A stretch of 15,608 nt of DNA from Holosporaceae bacterium UBA3830 (GCA_002393025.1 DGIE01000050.1:1-15608); one strand, 5' to 3'; positions 8,068 to 15,347 are shown, counted from the first letter of the stretch. Numbers and translations: made by a program. The notes: generated by a model from the letters alone, not told the origin.

Positions 8068-8607
8068 ATGGAATTAAAAGGAACAAAAACTGAAAAAAAC
8101 CTATGGACTGCCTTTGCGGGAGAGTCTCAGGCGCGGAACAAATATACCTACTTCGCATCTCAGGCAAAAAAAGACGGATACGTACAGATCAGTCGAATTT
8201 TTGAGGAAACTGCCGCAAACGAAAAAGAACACGCCAAAATTTGGTACAAATTGCTGAACGGAGGGAAAATTTCTGACACCGCCAGCAATCTGAAAGCCGC
8301 CGCGGACGGAGAAAATTACGAATGGACGGAAATGTACGAAGATTTCGCAAAAGATGCAGAAGCCGAAGGGTTCAAAGATATCGCTCGCCTCTTCCGACTG
8401 GTTGGAGAAATCGAAAAGAAACATGAAGCGCGCTACCGCAAACTTTTGGCGAACATTCAGAACGACTCGGTATTCAAAAAAGAAGAAAAAATCTTTTGGA
8501 TTTGCACAAACTGCGGACATGTTTACGAGGGCGCAGAACCTCCTGAAATCTGCCCTGTTTGCAGTCATCCAAAATCGTATTTCGAGCAAAAAGCAGAGAA
8601 TTACTAA
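8068..8607 (+). CDS. Rubrerythrin
   Basis: This cytosolic non-haem iron protein reduces hydrogen peroxide with electrons passed through its rubredoxin-like end. Residues 1-135 are the four-helix ferritin-like diiron domain. It carries the family signature GTKTEKNLWTAFAGESQARNKY and the helix motif EETAANEKEHAKIW; further carboxylate and His ligands occur around GEIEKKHEARY. Residues 140-179 form a rubredoxin-like domain with CxxC at 146/149 and CxxC at 162/165. The 179-residue length is slightly shorter than many family members but both domains are complete. I start at ATG 8068 because MELKGTKTEKNL matches the canonical N-terminus; ATG 8053 is an in-frame alternative adding five residues. It is probably a single-gene unit upstream of glyQ. 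Together with the superoxide dismutase at 11653 it suggests defence against reactive oxygen. Confidence 0.95.
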   Translation: MELKGTKTEKNLWTAFAGESQARNKYTYFASQAKKDGYVQISRIFEETAANEKEHAKIWYKLLNGGKISDTASNLKAAADGENYEWTEMYEDFAKDAEAEGFKDIARLFRLVGEIEKKHEARYRKLLANIQNDSVFKKEEKIFWICTNCGHVYEGAEPPEICPVCSHPKSYFEQKAENY

Positions 8608-8687
8608 GCAAAACTTTTAGGTCTTCCGTTCTCATAGATTTTTGGGCAGTGATATGGTATCCTGCTCCGTAAAATTGGTGTTTTATT

Positions 8688-9545
8688 ATGAAAAGTTTTC
8701 AAGATATAATTTTCGCCCTGCACAAATATTGGGGTGATTACGGATGTGCGGTGCTTCAGCCCTACGACATGGAGGTTGGGGCGGGAACTTTCAGTCCGCA
8801 TACATTTTTGAGGGCGCTGGGTACGGACAGTTGGCAGGCAGCGTATGTTCAACCATCAAGAAGACCTGCCGATGGCCGCTATGGTGAAAATCCGAATCGA
8901 GTTCAGAAGCATCATCAGTTCCAAGTGGTGATTAAGCCATCGCCGAAAGACATCCAAAATATATATCTTAAAAGCTTGGAAGTCGTCGGGATTGATTACA
9001 AATTGCACGACATCCGTTTTGTCGAGGATGATTGGGAAAGTCCGACTCTTGGTGCCGCGGGGCTGGGCTGGGAAGTCTGGTGCGATGGTATGGAGATCAC
9101 TCAATTTACTTATTTCCAGCAGGTCGGCGGAATCAGCTGCAATCCTGTGATGGTCGAGTTAACCTACGGTCTTGAGAGACTGGCGATGTTCCTGCAATCA
9201 GTGGACAATGTTTATGATCTGAATTGGAACGGAAAAGAAGGCGCGGAAAAAATTTCCTATGGAGATGTTTGTATGCAGCAGGAAATCGAGTTTTCGAAAT
9301 ACTCTTTCGAATGCGCCGACGTCGAACAACTAAACCAGCATTTTATCGACGCCGAAAAAGAATGTCAGAAATTAGCGAGTCAGAATTTAGCACTGCCGGC
9401 CTACGATCAGTGCATGAAAGCAAGTCATTTGTTTAATTTGATGGATGCGCGCGGAAGTTTAAGTGTCGCGGAAAGAGTTGACAGAATCGCCAGGGTAAGA
9501 GCATTGGCGAAAGCATGTTGTGAAGCACAGGTGAGACATGGATAA
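8688..9545 (+). CDS. glyQ: Glycyl-tRNA synthetase alpha subunit
   Basis: This 285-residue catalytic subunit of the bacterial alpha2-beta2 glycyl-tRNA synthetase forms glycyl-adenylate from ATP and glycine. The sequence is near-consensus: FQDIIFALHKYWGDYGCAVLQPYDMEVGAGTF at the N-terminus, then YVQPSRRPADGRYGENPNR and QFQVVIKPSP. The central EDDWESPTLGAAGLGWEVWCDGMEITQFTYFQQ carries class II active-site elements, and VELTYGLERLAMFLQ follows. Length is normal. The ribosome site is weak (GGTG about 7 bases before ATG). The stop codon overlaps the start of glyS by 8 nt, so the two subunits are probably made in step. I see no T-box or other leader structure in the 80-base spacer after rubrerythrin. 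Confidence 0.98.
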   Translation: MKSFQDIIFALHKYWGDYGCAVLQPYDMEVGAGTFSPHTFLRALGTDSWQAAYVQPSRRPADGRYGENPNRVQKHHQFQVVIKPSPKDIQNIYLKSLEVVGIDYKLHDIRFVEDDWESPTLGAAGLGWEVWCDGMEITQFTYFQQVGGISCNPVMVELTYGLERLAMFLQSVDNVYDLNWNGKEGAEKISYGDVCMQQEIEFSKYSFECADVEQLNQHFIDAEKECQKLASQNLALPAYDQCMKASHLFNLMDARGSLSVAERVDRIARVRALAKACCEAQVRHG

Positions 9546-11583
9546 TTTTTTATTGGAAATTTTGGTTGAAGAAATTCCGGCAAGATTTCAGGCAGGAGCG
9601 ATTGCGGAATTCGAAAAATTAATGACGGAGGAATTCGATAAGCAGAAAATCTCGTATTCTGATGTAAAAAGTTTTATTTCTCCAAGAAGAATCGTTTTTT
9701 CAGCGGATTTAAGCGAGCAAACTCTGGATTTTCAGGAGGAGAAGAAAGGACCGCAGGTTACGGCTTCTCCGGAGGTGATCGAGAAATTTCTGAAAGCCAA
9801 TGGCGTTTCTCGAGAAAACTGCATCGAGAAAACTGTCGGGAAAAAAGACTTTTTGTTCTTAGCGATTCATCATGCGGCAAAAAATACTCTCGATTGTCTG
9901 GCGGAAATCATCAAAAAATCCATCTCATCGCTGTCGTGGAAAAAATCGATGCATTGGGGAAGTCATCAGATGCATTTTGTCCGCCCGATCAGAAATATTT
10001 TGGCGGTGTTCGGCGGAAAAGTTGTGAATTTCGCGTTTGATGAGATTGGGTTGAAGTCGACGAATCAAACGGTTGGTCACAGATTCCTTGCACCTGCTGC
10101 CTTTTCTGTCCTGAACACGGAAGATTATCTCGGTAAATTAAAAGAAAATTTCGTGGTAGTCGATCGTGAGCAGCGTCGCCGAATCGTGCTGGATGAAATC
10201 AAATCCATCGAGCAAAAGCACGGCATTTCGGTTGCGATTTCCGAAGATTTGATGAATGAGGTGATCGGATTGGTCGAATATCCCGTTGTGCTGATGGGAA
10301 AAGTTCCGAGCAAATTCATGAAACTGCCGGAGGAAGCAATCATCACTCCGATGAAGGTTCATCAGAGATATTTTCCGACTCGGGATAGGAACGGGAAATT
10401 AGCCCCTTATTTTGTTTTCGTCGCAAATAATTCAGCTGTTGACGGCGGAAAAACGATAATTGCAGGAAATGAACGAGTCCTGAATGCTCGTTTGGCGGAT
10501 GCTCTGTTCTTTTTTGAAACAGATTTGCAGAAACCGTTAGACAGCTATTTAGATTCTCTCCGAAAGATTACTTTCAATGTAAAATTGGGGTCGGTGTTTG
10601 ATCGAATTCAGCGTGTGACGAATCTGTGTCGGTTTGCTGCGAGAGAATTGAAAGGGAAAAATTCTTTCATTGACGAAAATACAGAGACTTTGCTGGTTCG
10701 TATCGCAACTCTTGCAAAATGTGATCTTTCTACCAGCATGGTCTATGAATTTACTGAACTTCAGGGAATCATGGGGGCTCATTATGCGAGAATTCAGGGA
10801 GAGAACAGCGAAGTCTGCACGGCAATTCGCGAGCAATATTTGCAGGGAGATGAATTGTCCTCGCCAATCAGTGCATTCTACTCATTGGTGGATAAAATCG
10901 AACTGATCACGAGCTTTTTTGCGATCGGGAAAGAGCCGACGGGGTCAAAAGATCCGTTTGCATTACGTCGTGCCGCGATCAGTATTCTAAAAATAATCAA
11001 AAAATATGACATCGACGTAGATCTCGAAAAATTGATCAGAGAAGCATTCGAGCAACTGCCGGGAACCGATCTGAATTTGGATACTGTCGAAAAAGTTCTC
11101 GCATTTATCATGGAAAGGTTTAAAGTTCTGCTAAAAGATAGCGGCATCGATCATGATATTGTGTCATCACTGACCAGTAGCAGCAATGATGTATTATTGA
11201 TTTACCAGAAATCAGCGATTCTCAACGAGATTATGAAAACTTCGAAGGGCGAAAAGCTGATGTCAGGCTATAAAAGAGCCAAAAATATTATAGGGAATAA
11301 CTCCTCGACAGAGGTCAGTGCTGTTCTTATGTCGGAAAATGAGGAAAAAGTGCTGTTCGACAAAATCAATAAGTTAGAAACTCGCTTCTCGGAGATCGAG
11401 CTTCAGGAAACCGACATTTGCGCACAATTCGAAAAAGAACTAGATGCCTGCGTCGGCATGGAAGAATCTATTTCCGATTTCTTCGACAAAGTTTTAGTAA
11501 ACTCTGAAGATTGCGTCGTCAAACAAAATCGTTTAAACATGCTGACAAAGCTGGTACTGCTGTTTTCTAAAGTAGTTCCGTAA
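9538..11583 (+). CDS. glyS: Glycyl-tRNA synthetase beta subunit
   Basis: This 681-residue tRNA-binding subunit partners GlyQ. The N-terminus LLEILVEEIPARF is diagnostic. Other conserved blocks are SPRRIVF, GPQV, SWKKSMHWG, FVRPIRNILAVFGG, VGHRFLAP, ITPMKVHQRYFPTRD and FVANN. The HD-type segment LAKCDLSTSMVYEFTELQGIMGAHYA and KDPFALRRAAISILKI follow. The C-terminal region ending RLNMLTKLVLLFSKVV is the anticodon-binding DALR-like part. Length is normal, with no frameshift or internal stop. It overlaps glyQ by 8 nt in a two-gene operon and converges on the superoxide dismutase gene. Confidence 0.98.
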   Translation: MDNFLLEILVEEIPARFQAGAIAEFEKLMTEEFDKQKISYSDVKSFISPRRIVFSADLSEQTLDFQEEKKGPQVTASPEVIEKFLKANGVSRENCIEKTVGKKDFLFLAIHHAAKNTLDCLAEIIKKSISSLSWKKSMHWGSHQMHFVRPIRNILAVFGGKVVNFAFDEIGLKSTNQTVGHRFLAPAAFSVLNTEDYLGKLKENFVVVDREQRRRIVLDEIKSIEQKHGISVAISEDLMNEVIGLVEYPVVLMGKVPSKFMKLPEEAIITPMKVHQRYFPTRDRNGKLAPYFVFVANNSAVDGGKTIIAGNERVLNARLADALFFFETDLQKPLDSYLDSLRKITFNVKLGSVFDRIQRVTNLCRFAARELKGKNSFIDENTETLLVRIATLAKCDLSTSMVYEFTELQGIMGAHYARIQGENSEVCTAIREQYLQGDELSSPISAFYSLVDKIELITSFFAIGKEPTGSKDPFALRRAAISILKIIKKYDIDVDLEKLIREAFEQLPGTDLNLDTVEKVLAFIMERFKVLLKDSGIDHDIVSSLTSSSNDVLLIYQKSAILNEIMKTSKGEKLMSGYKRAKNIIGNNSSTEVSAVLMSENEEKVLFDKINKLETRFSEIELQETDICAQFEKELDACVGMEESISDFFDKVLVNSEDCVVKQNRLNMLTKLVLLFSKVVP

Positions 11584-11596
11584 AACAATCACAGCC

Positions 11597-11635
11597 CGAG
11601 CCACGTTCCTACAGATGCGGCTCGAACTTTCATTT
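11597..11635 (+). terminator. Possible glyS terminator hairpin
   Basis: CGAGCC (11597-11602) pairs with GGCTCG (11619-11624). CGT/ATG (11604-11606 with 11615-11617) can extend the stem inside. There is no compact T run, only the loose T-rich stretch AACTTTCATTTTAG. A terminator is expected here between convergent glyS and the superoxide dismutase gene, but the fit is moderate. Confidence 0.4.
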
Positions 11636-11652
11636 TAGTAAAACACCTTTAG

Positions 11653-12231
11653 TTACAAAATCTGATACGCGCAAAACTTCCAGTTAATACAATTCCTGAT
11701 TATTTTATCAAGATATTTTAATCTGTCGTTACGATAGTCAATGTAATAGGAATGTTCCCACAGGTCGACTGTACAAATCAGATTCATCCCCTCGCTGAAG
11801 GGAATTTCTGCATTTTGGGTATTAATGAATTTCAGCCGGCCGTTCTGCTCAACCAGCCAACTCCAGCCACTGCCAAAAATAGTCGAAGCAAAAGAAATAT
11901 ACTCGTCCTGAAGCTTTTCCAAACTTCCGAATTGTTCCACTATTAACTCAGAAAGCTTCCCACGCGGCAGATCAACTGATATCGCTAAGCATTTCCAATA
12001 AAAATTATGATTAAACAATTGAGCGGCATTGTTAAAAATTTTCTGATTTGTACCCCGCGAATGAGAAATAATTTCATTTAGCGAAAGATTTTCAAATTCT
12101 GTCCCTTCGACAAGCTTATTCAGAGTATTCGCGTACCCCGCATGATGTTTTCCAAAATGATAACGGATTGTCTCCGCACTCAAAAACGGTTCGAGATCCT
12201 GATTTTCACATACTGCGACAAATTTCTGCAT
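11653..12231 (-). CDS. sodB: Superoxide dismutase, iron type
   Basis: This 192-residue Fe/Mn-family enzyme converts superoxide to hydrogen peroxide and oxygen. Metal ligands sit in recognisable contexts: His in YHFGKHHAGYA, His in FNHNFYW, and Asp and His in VDLWEHSYYIDYRNDR. The Gln in NNAAQLFNHNF is the position that usually marks iron enzymes. No signal peptide is seen, so it is cytosolic. The N-terminus is unusual: the common LPxLPY stretch is replaced by FVAVCENQDLEPFLSAETI. The start is uncertain. ATG 12231 gives the usual length but GGGGAG is only 2 bases away; GTG 12243, four codons upstream in the same frame, is the alternative. The gene is probably monocistronic. The spacer 12244-12344 should hold its promoter, but no clear boxes were found. 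With rubrerythrin it makes a superoxide-then-peroxide defence pair. Confidence 0.93.
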   Translation of the reverse strand: MQKFVAVCENQDLEPFLSAETIRYHFGKHHAGYANTLNKLVEGTEFENLSLNEIISHSRGTNQKIFNNAAQLFNHNFYWKCLAISVDLPRGKLSELIVEQFGSLEKLQDEYISFASTIFGSGWSWLVEQNGRLKFINTQNAEIPFSEGMNLICTVDLWEHSYYIDYRNDRLKYLDKIIRNCINWKFCAYQIL

Positions 12232-12344
12232 AGCTCCCCTCACAACACCTACAGCTTCAGAATATTATTAATTACCCGAAAAATAAAGAGGCACAAGAAT
12301 TCAATGAATTTATCAAAGCATCTCTGGCTAGAGCAATTTTATCA

Positions 12345-13160
12345 TCATGATGGAGCTGTTTCACTGAATAATCCAGATTTAGGAGTGAAGATCACTATAG
12401 AACCAAAAGGATAATAATAGTTATTGTATATATATTTTGGCTTCGCCAGATACAATCCCAGAGCTTTTTTGAGAGGCGTCTTAGTTTTTCCTTCGTTATC
12501 CTTGAAAGTCGTCGCATAGTGTAACATAGGTTCTATGATAATTTTTAATTCATCAGTATCGATTTTCAGATTAGGATGAATACTCGTAGCAAGAACATCT
12601 GTCCCGTAGGAAATTGAAGACCCGGAATGATCACTTTGAGCGGATTCGCAACGTAATGTTAATGGACTTTTTGCCACAGAGTTATTTACGTGCGTAAGTG
12701 TCCTCCACAAACACGATGCTTTACCGTTTCCTGTCCCTTTTACACAATAAATGTGCATGATGGGACAGTGAACTAATTCGTGTCCCGAATTTACCCAATA
12801 CATTGACTTTCCTGAATAAAGAGTCTGCCAAGCCAGCGCAAATGCATATCTTATGTCATTGAGCGTTATCGCCTTATTGGTCCTTTTCTGTGAAATATTC
12901 TGCAAAATATTTGCCATTTGCTGCGCAACGAATTCAGTCTGCGAATAGTATCTCTTAATTTTCACAAGGTCATGGATATAAAACAACAAAATGATTAAAA
13001 TCGGCATGCAAATTGCAAACTCGATCAATACTGCACCTGCGGAATTCTTGATATTTTTGGTTAAAGATTTGGGTGATTTTGCAAATTTAAACAGATAACC
13101 ACATGATTTACAATGATTTTTTAGGCCTTTACCCCCCCCCGTCAAATACCTTTTTGGCAA
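12345..13160 (-). CDS. TadE-like prepilin (paralogue 2), start disrupted by a poly-G tract
   Basis: This is a paralogue of the gene at 7156 in opposite orientation. The prepilin segment G-AVLIEFAICMPILIILLFYI and the following RYYSQTEF...QQMANILQN are almost unchanged: 41 of 46 residues are identical. The C-terminal domain has diverged but keeps two cysteines (HCPI, SCLW). Read from a TTG at 13160 the product is 271 residues, but that codon lacks a ribosome site. A better start, ATG 13170 with GGAGT five bases upstream, encodes MNWFAKKVFD, resembling paralogue 1 (MNFIKKFRQE). In the given sequence that frame stops right after the nine-G tract. One G fewer would join it to the gene and give about 274 residues, close to the 273 of paralogue 1. 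It may therefore be phase-variable, recently broken, or affected by a sequencing indel. No other tad genes are nearby. Confidence 0.78.
   Translation of the reverse strand: MPKRYLTGGGKGLKNHCKSCGYLFKFAKSPKSLTKNIKNSAGAVLIEFAICMPILIILLFYIHDLVKIKRYYSQTEFVAQQMANILQNISQKRTNKAITLNDIRYAFALAWQTLYSGKSMYWVNSGHELVHCPIMHIYCVKGTGNGKASCLWRTLTHVNNSVAKSPLTLRCESAQSDHSGSSISYGTDVLATSIHPNLKIDTDELKIIIEPMLHYATTFKDNEGKTKTPLKKALGLYLAKPKYIYNNYYYPFGSIVIFTPKSGLFSETAPS
13132..13140. repeat. Nine-base C/G homopolymer inside the TadE paralogue 2 leader
   Basis: Nine C residues on the plus strand read as GGGGGGGGG in the gene. The tract lies between the ATG at 13170 and the prepilin segment. It stands out in an AT-rich window and decides whether the ATG frame is open. 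With nine Gs the ATG frame meets TAA at 13131-13129; with eight or eleven it would continue into the TadE-like frame. Confidence 0.95.
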
Positions 13161-13167
13161 ACCAATT

Positions 13168-13180
13168 CATGTCGTACTCC
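13168..13180 (-). promoter_or_regulatory. Ribosome site and ATG out of frame with TadE paralogue 2
   Basis: On the minus strand GGAGT (complement of 13176-13180) is followed by five bases and ATG (13170-13168). This spacing equals that of paralogue 1 at 7144-7158. The encoded start MNWFAKKVFD resembles the start of paralogue 1, so this is probably the native start from which the gene is now separated by one base. Confidence 0.6.
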
Positions 13181-13223
13181 ACATCACAAAAACTATACGA
13201 AGCTATTTTTGCAGCTATTGGTT

Positions 13224-13251
13224 AAAAAAAAGTTACCAAGATCATCTTGAT
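13224..13251 (-). terminator. Intrinsic terminator after the terminase gene
   Basis: On the minus strand ATCAAGA and TCTTGGT (one G-T pair) form a 7-bp stem around TGA. AAC and a run of eight T (complement of 13224-13231) follow. The stem touches the terminase stop codon. It separates the terminase unit from the downstream TadE-like gene, which must then have its own promoter in 13181-13223. A TATAGT hexamer (complement of 13193-13198) is a possible -10 box, without a good -35 partner. Confidence 0.6.
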
Positions 13252-15056
13252 TATATCAAAAACGCACGCGGTACATAATTATTTGCTTCGAGTTCAAATA
13301 AATCCGTCAAAGCCCAAACCAGCGCATCCATGCGGTCGGGCGATTTTTGTCCCGGCTCGTAGGTCGCCATCTCCATTTCCAGTTCGCGAAACTGTTTTGC
13401 ATGAAACACAAGATTTTTTTGATACAAAATTACCACAGGCTGCGCTCGGCAGATTTTGGATTCCCGAGCTCTCACCTTCTTAATATTCAAAGAAGGATCC
13501 TCACGAAGTAATATTTGCTCTAATAGCTCCCCACCTGCATTTGTTTCTAATATTATCTTGCGCGCGCGGTATTTTTTGTAGAGATCAGCAACTTTTTTCG
13601 CCCAAACATTGGGAGCAGCTCGCATACTGGCGTCTTCCAGGACGAAAGCTCGATCGTTAAAATCTTTTCCCACGACAATTATGCCTGTTTCGTCGCTGTT
13701 GTCTCTACTGGTCATTGCCGGGTCGACTCCGATCACTATGTTGTCTATGAAATGTGGTGGATCGCGATAGCAATTTTCGATATCTCGCCACGACCATAGT
13801 GTATTCGGATTATCTTCCACAATTTCAGCATAAATTTCCTGAGCTTCCAGCCTGGTACCTTTCAGATATTCAAGGTGCTTCAAAAAGGTCGGCGAGAGAT
13901 TTTTCTCATTTTCCAAGGATGAACCGCGAATAGTCACGACATCATCGCGGGCCATCAACTCTTTTATAAATGGAATCGGACGAGGAGTCGTCGTCAAAAT
14001 CAACTTCGGATCATCTCCCATACGTAACGCAAAAGACAACTGTTCAAAAGTCTCGCGAGGGTAGAGAAATTTCGCAAACTCATCGACCCAGGCCAGATCG
14101 AATTGCGGTCCGCGCAGTTGCTGATAGTTTTCCGCTCCGTACAAAGTGGCGATCGTGCCGTTTTTCCACCGTAATTCTCGCCGAGATGGAATATAGGTCA
14201 GTCCATCTTCATCCTGCGAAATATTTTGTAAACCACTGACACCCTCGACCATGACTTGTTTGACTTCCTCGATTGTATTAGCAATCAGGGCAATACGCTT
14301 ATATTTTCCTGACAGCGCCAATTTACGAATAGCCTCTGCCGCAGCGCGAGTTTTTCCAAAGCCTCGTCCTGCCAAGAGCATCCATATGCGCCAATTTCCT
14401 TCGGGCATCAGCTGATTTTTTCGAGCAATTTGTTCCCAGCAGGAGGTTCCTGCGGGCTGCAATTTTTCTGTACAGCGAACTGCTGCAGGCTGTAATTTTT
14501 CTGTACAGCGAGCCGCTGCAGGCTGTGATTTTTTTGTACACTGATTTAACGGTATGCCTTTTGTATCTGAATCAACTTTTCCTATATCCTGATTATCTGA
14601 ATCGCCTTCTTTAGATTTCTCGGCATACTGTTGTGTAGGGGTACTTTCCGAAATATCGAGTCCAGCGTCACGCTGGCGCTCCCCGCGGAGGGGAATGATA
14701 GTACATCCGCTTTTCTCTTCTTCGGTTTTATCTCCATAATTATTCTCAGATTTATTCCCAAATTTATTCTCATCTTTATTTTCAAAACAATCAGACTCCT
14801 CGAAAACAACATCTGGAGATATTCCTTTTCCTATATCTTCTCCATTTTTCATTTTGTTTTCAAAAGAATCAGAGAAATCGGAGGGAACACCTATAAGTGC
14901 TCCCTTTTCATTTTTATTACGCTGATTTTCCTGTTTATTTATGACTTTGTTCAGCATAGAGTTTACCTTCACTGACATCTGCAACAGCTGCAGTAAATCT
15001 GATCGTTTAAGCATATCAGACTTCTCCATCAGAGTTCTAAACGCATCGTTCGTCAT
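13251..15056 (-). CDS. Large terminase / DNA-packaging protein, RcGTA gp2 type, with N-terminal extension
   Basis: Residues 217-601 are a complete TerL-like packaging motor. The opening MPEGNWRIWMLLAGRGFGKTRAAAEAIR is the RcGTA-type start with the Walker A loop at 230-236. Walker B is FDLAWVDE (319-326), and LILTTTPRP (352-360) is the ATPase coupling motif. The RNase H-like nuclease has acidic residues in GVDPAM (D445), LETNAGGE (E504) and RMDALVWAL (D577). ATP-driven DNA translocation and headful cutting are the known family roles. The odd part is residues 1-216: a polar, probably disordered extension not expected in this family. It contains a tetrapeptide repeat, an in-frame palindrome and an 11-residue repeat (see separate entries). 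No portal, protease or capsid gene follows; the next genes are a TadE-like gene and sodB. The start overlaps a 39-codon gene by ATGA. Catalytic motifs look intact, so it is probably expressed. Confidence 0.9.
   Translation of the reverse strand: MTNDAFRTLMEKSDMLKRSDLLQLLQMSVKVNSMLNKVINKQENQRNKNEKGALIGVPSDFSDSFENKMKNGEDIGKGISPDVVFEESDCFENKDENKFGNKSENNYGDKTEEEKSGCTIIPLRGERQRDAGLDISESTPTQQYAEKSKEGDSDNQDIGKVDSDTKGIPLNQCTKKSQPAAARCTEKLQPAAVRCTEKLQPAGTSCWEQIARKNQLMPEGNWRIWMLLAGRGFGKTRAAAEAIRKLALSGKYKRIALIANTIEEVKQVMVEGVSGLQNISQDEDGLTYIPSRRELRWKNGTIATLYGAENYQQLRGPQFDLAWVDEFAKFLYPRETFEQLSFALRMGDDPKLILTTTPRPIPFIKELMARDDVVTIRGSSLENEKNLSPTFLKHLEYLKGTRLEAQEIYAEIVEDNPNTLWSWRDIENCYRDPPHFIDNIVIGVDPAMTSRDNSDETGIIVVGKDFNDRAFVLEDASMRAAPNVWAKKVADLYKKYRARKIILETNAGGELLEQILLREDPSLNIKKVRARESKICRAQPVVILYQKNLVFHAKQFRELEMEMATYEPGQKSPDRMDALVWALTDLFELEANNYVPRAFLI
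14449..14547. repeat. Three 33-bp tandem repeats in the terminase extension
   Basis: Three consecutive units start at 14449, 14482 and 14515. Each contains a GGCTG-T/C-...TTTTTCTGTACA-type core and differs at a few positions. They are read in frame as an 11-residue repeat, CTEKLQPAAVR and variants, at about residues 173-203 just before the ATPase domain. Confidence 0.9.
14641..14704. repeat. REP-like palindromic element read in frame in the terminase extension
   Basis: Two short stem-loops sit side by side: CCAGCGTCACGCTGG (14662-14676, 7-bp arms around one base) and TCCCC/GGGGA (14680-14684 with 14690-14694). An outer GTACT/AGTAC pair (14641-14645 with 14700-14704) brackets both. The block is locally GC-rich within AT-rich sequence. 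It is translated without a stop as part of residues 118-139, around IIPLRGERQRDAGLDI. The structure resembles dispersed REP or Rickettsia-palindrome-like elements. Confidence 0.6.
14740..14787. repeat. Four 12-bp tandem repeats in the terminase extension
   Basis: Four degenerate 12-base units begin at 14740, 14752, 14764 and 14776, each beginning TTATT. On the minus strand they encode the tetrapeptides FENK, DENK, FGNK and SENN (residues 91-106). A further FENK lies at residues 65-68. Confidence 0.8.
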
Positions 15057-15172
15057 AGTTCATCTCCGATTTCAATGTCAAAAAACTTAAGCATTCTATC
15101 GACCACTGTTCCCGCTAATTTTAGAATTTCCGGCAAACTCGCCAATATCATTATTTTATTAAAAATTTTCAT
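15053..15172 (-). CDS. 39-residue small protein, ATGA-coupled to the terminase
   Basis: A short gene from ATG 15172 encodes MKIFNKIMILASLPEILKLA followed by GTVVDRMLKFFDIEIGDEL. It is preceded by a purine-rich AAGGAAGG ribosome site. Its stop overlaps the terminase start as ATGA (4 nt), which is good evidence for real translation and coupling. I do not recognise a family. The first half is hydrophobic-amphipathic and the end is acidic. RcGTA-type clusters often place a small-terminase-like gene 1 in this position, but that protein is usually much longer, so a remnant, a leader peptide, or an unrelated small protein are all possible. An AT-rich TATATA stretch near 15192-15200 could hold the operon promoter, but I cannot define both boxes. 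Confidence 0.6.
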   Translation of the reverse strand: MKIFNKIMILASLPEILKLAGTVVDRMLKFFDIEIGDEL

Positions 15173-15347
15173 TTCATATTCCTTCCTTATCTATATATAA
15201 AACTGAACCCTGCTTTCCGCTGGATACAGCTTCAAATTTCAACTAATCATGATTGTTTTTCTAAAAAACTTAAAAATTTCTCGAAATCTTTATAAAAAAT
15301 TAACTTTTATATGTCATAACTGTATTTAGTAAAACATGGTGGTAATA

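Noticed and set aside
8101..8589. A 162-codon minus-strand frame opposite rubrerythrin
   Set aside because: Rubrerythrin is unmistakable on the plus strand; the antisense product is Phe-rich with no family features.
8608..8687. A T-box or glycine-sensing leader before glyQ
   Set aside because: The spacer is only 80 bases, with no stem-loop series, T-box consensus or terminator/antiterminator pair.
14449..14547. The 33-bp repeats as a small CRISPR array
   Set aside because: The units are directly adjacent without spacers and are read in frame as an 11-residue protein repeat.
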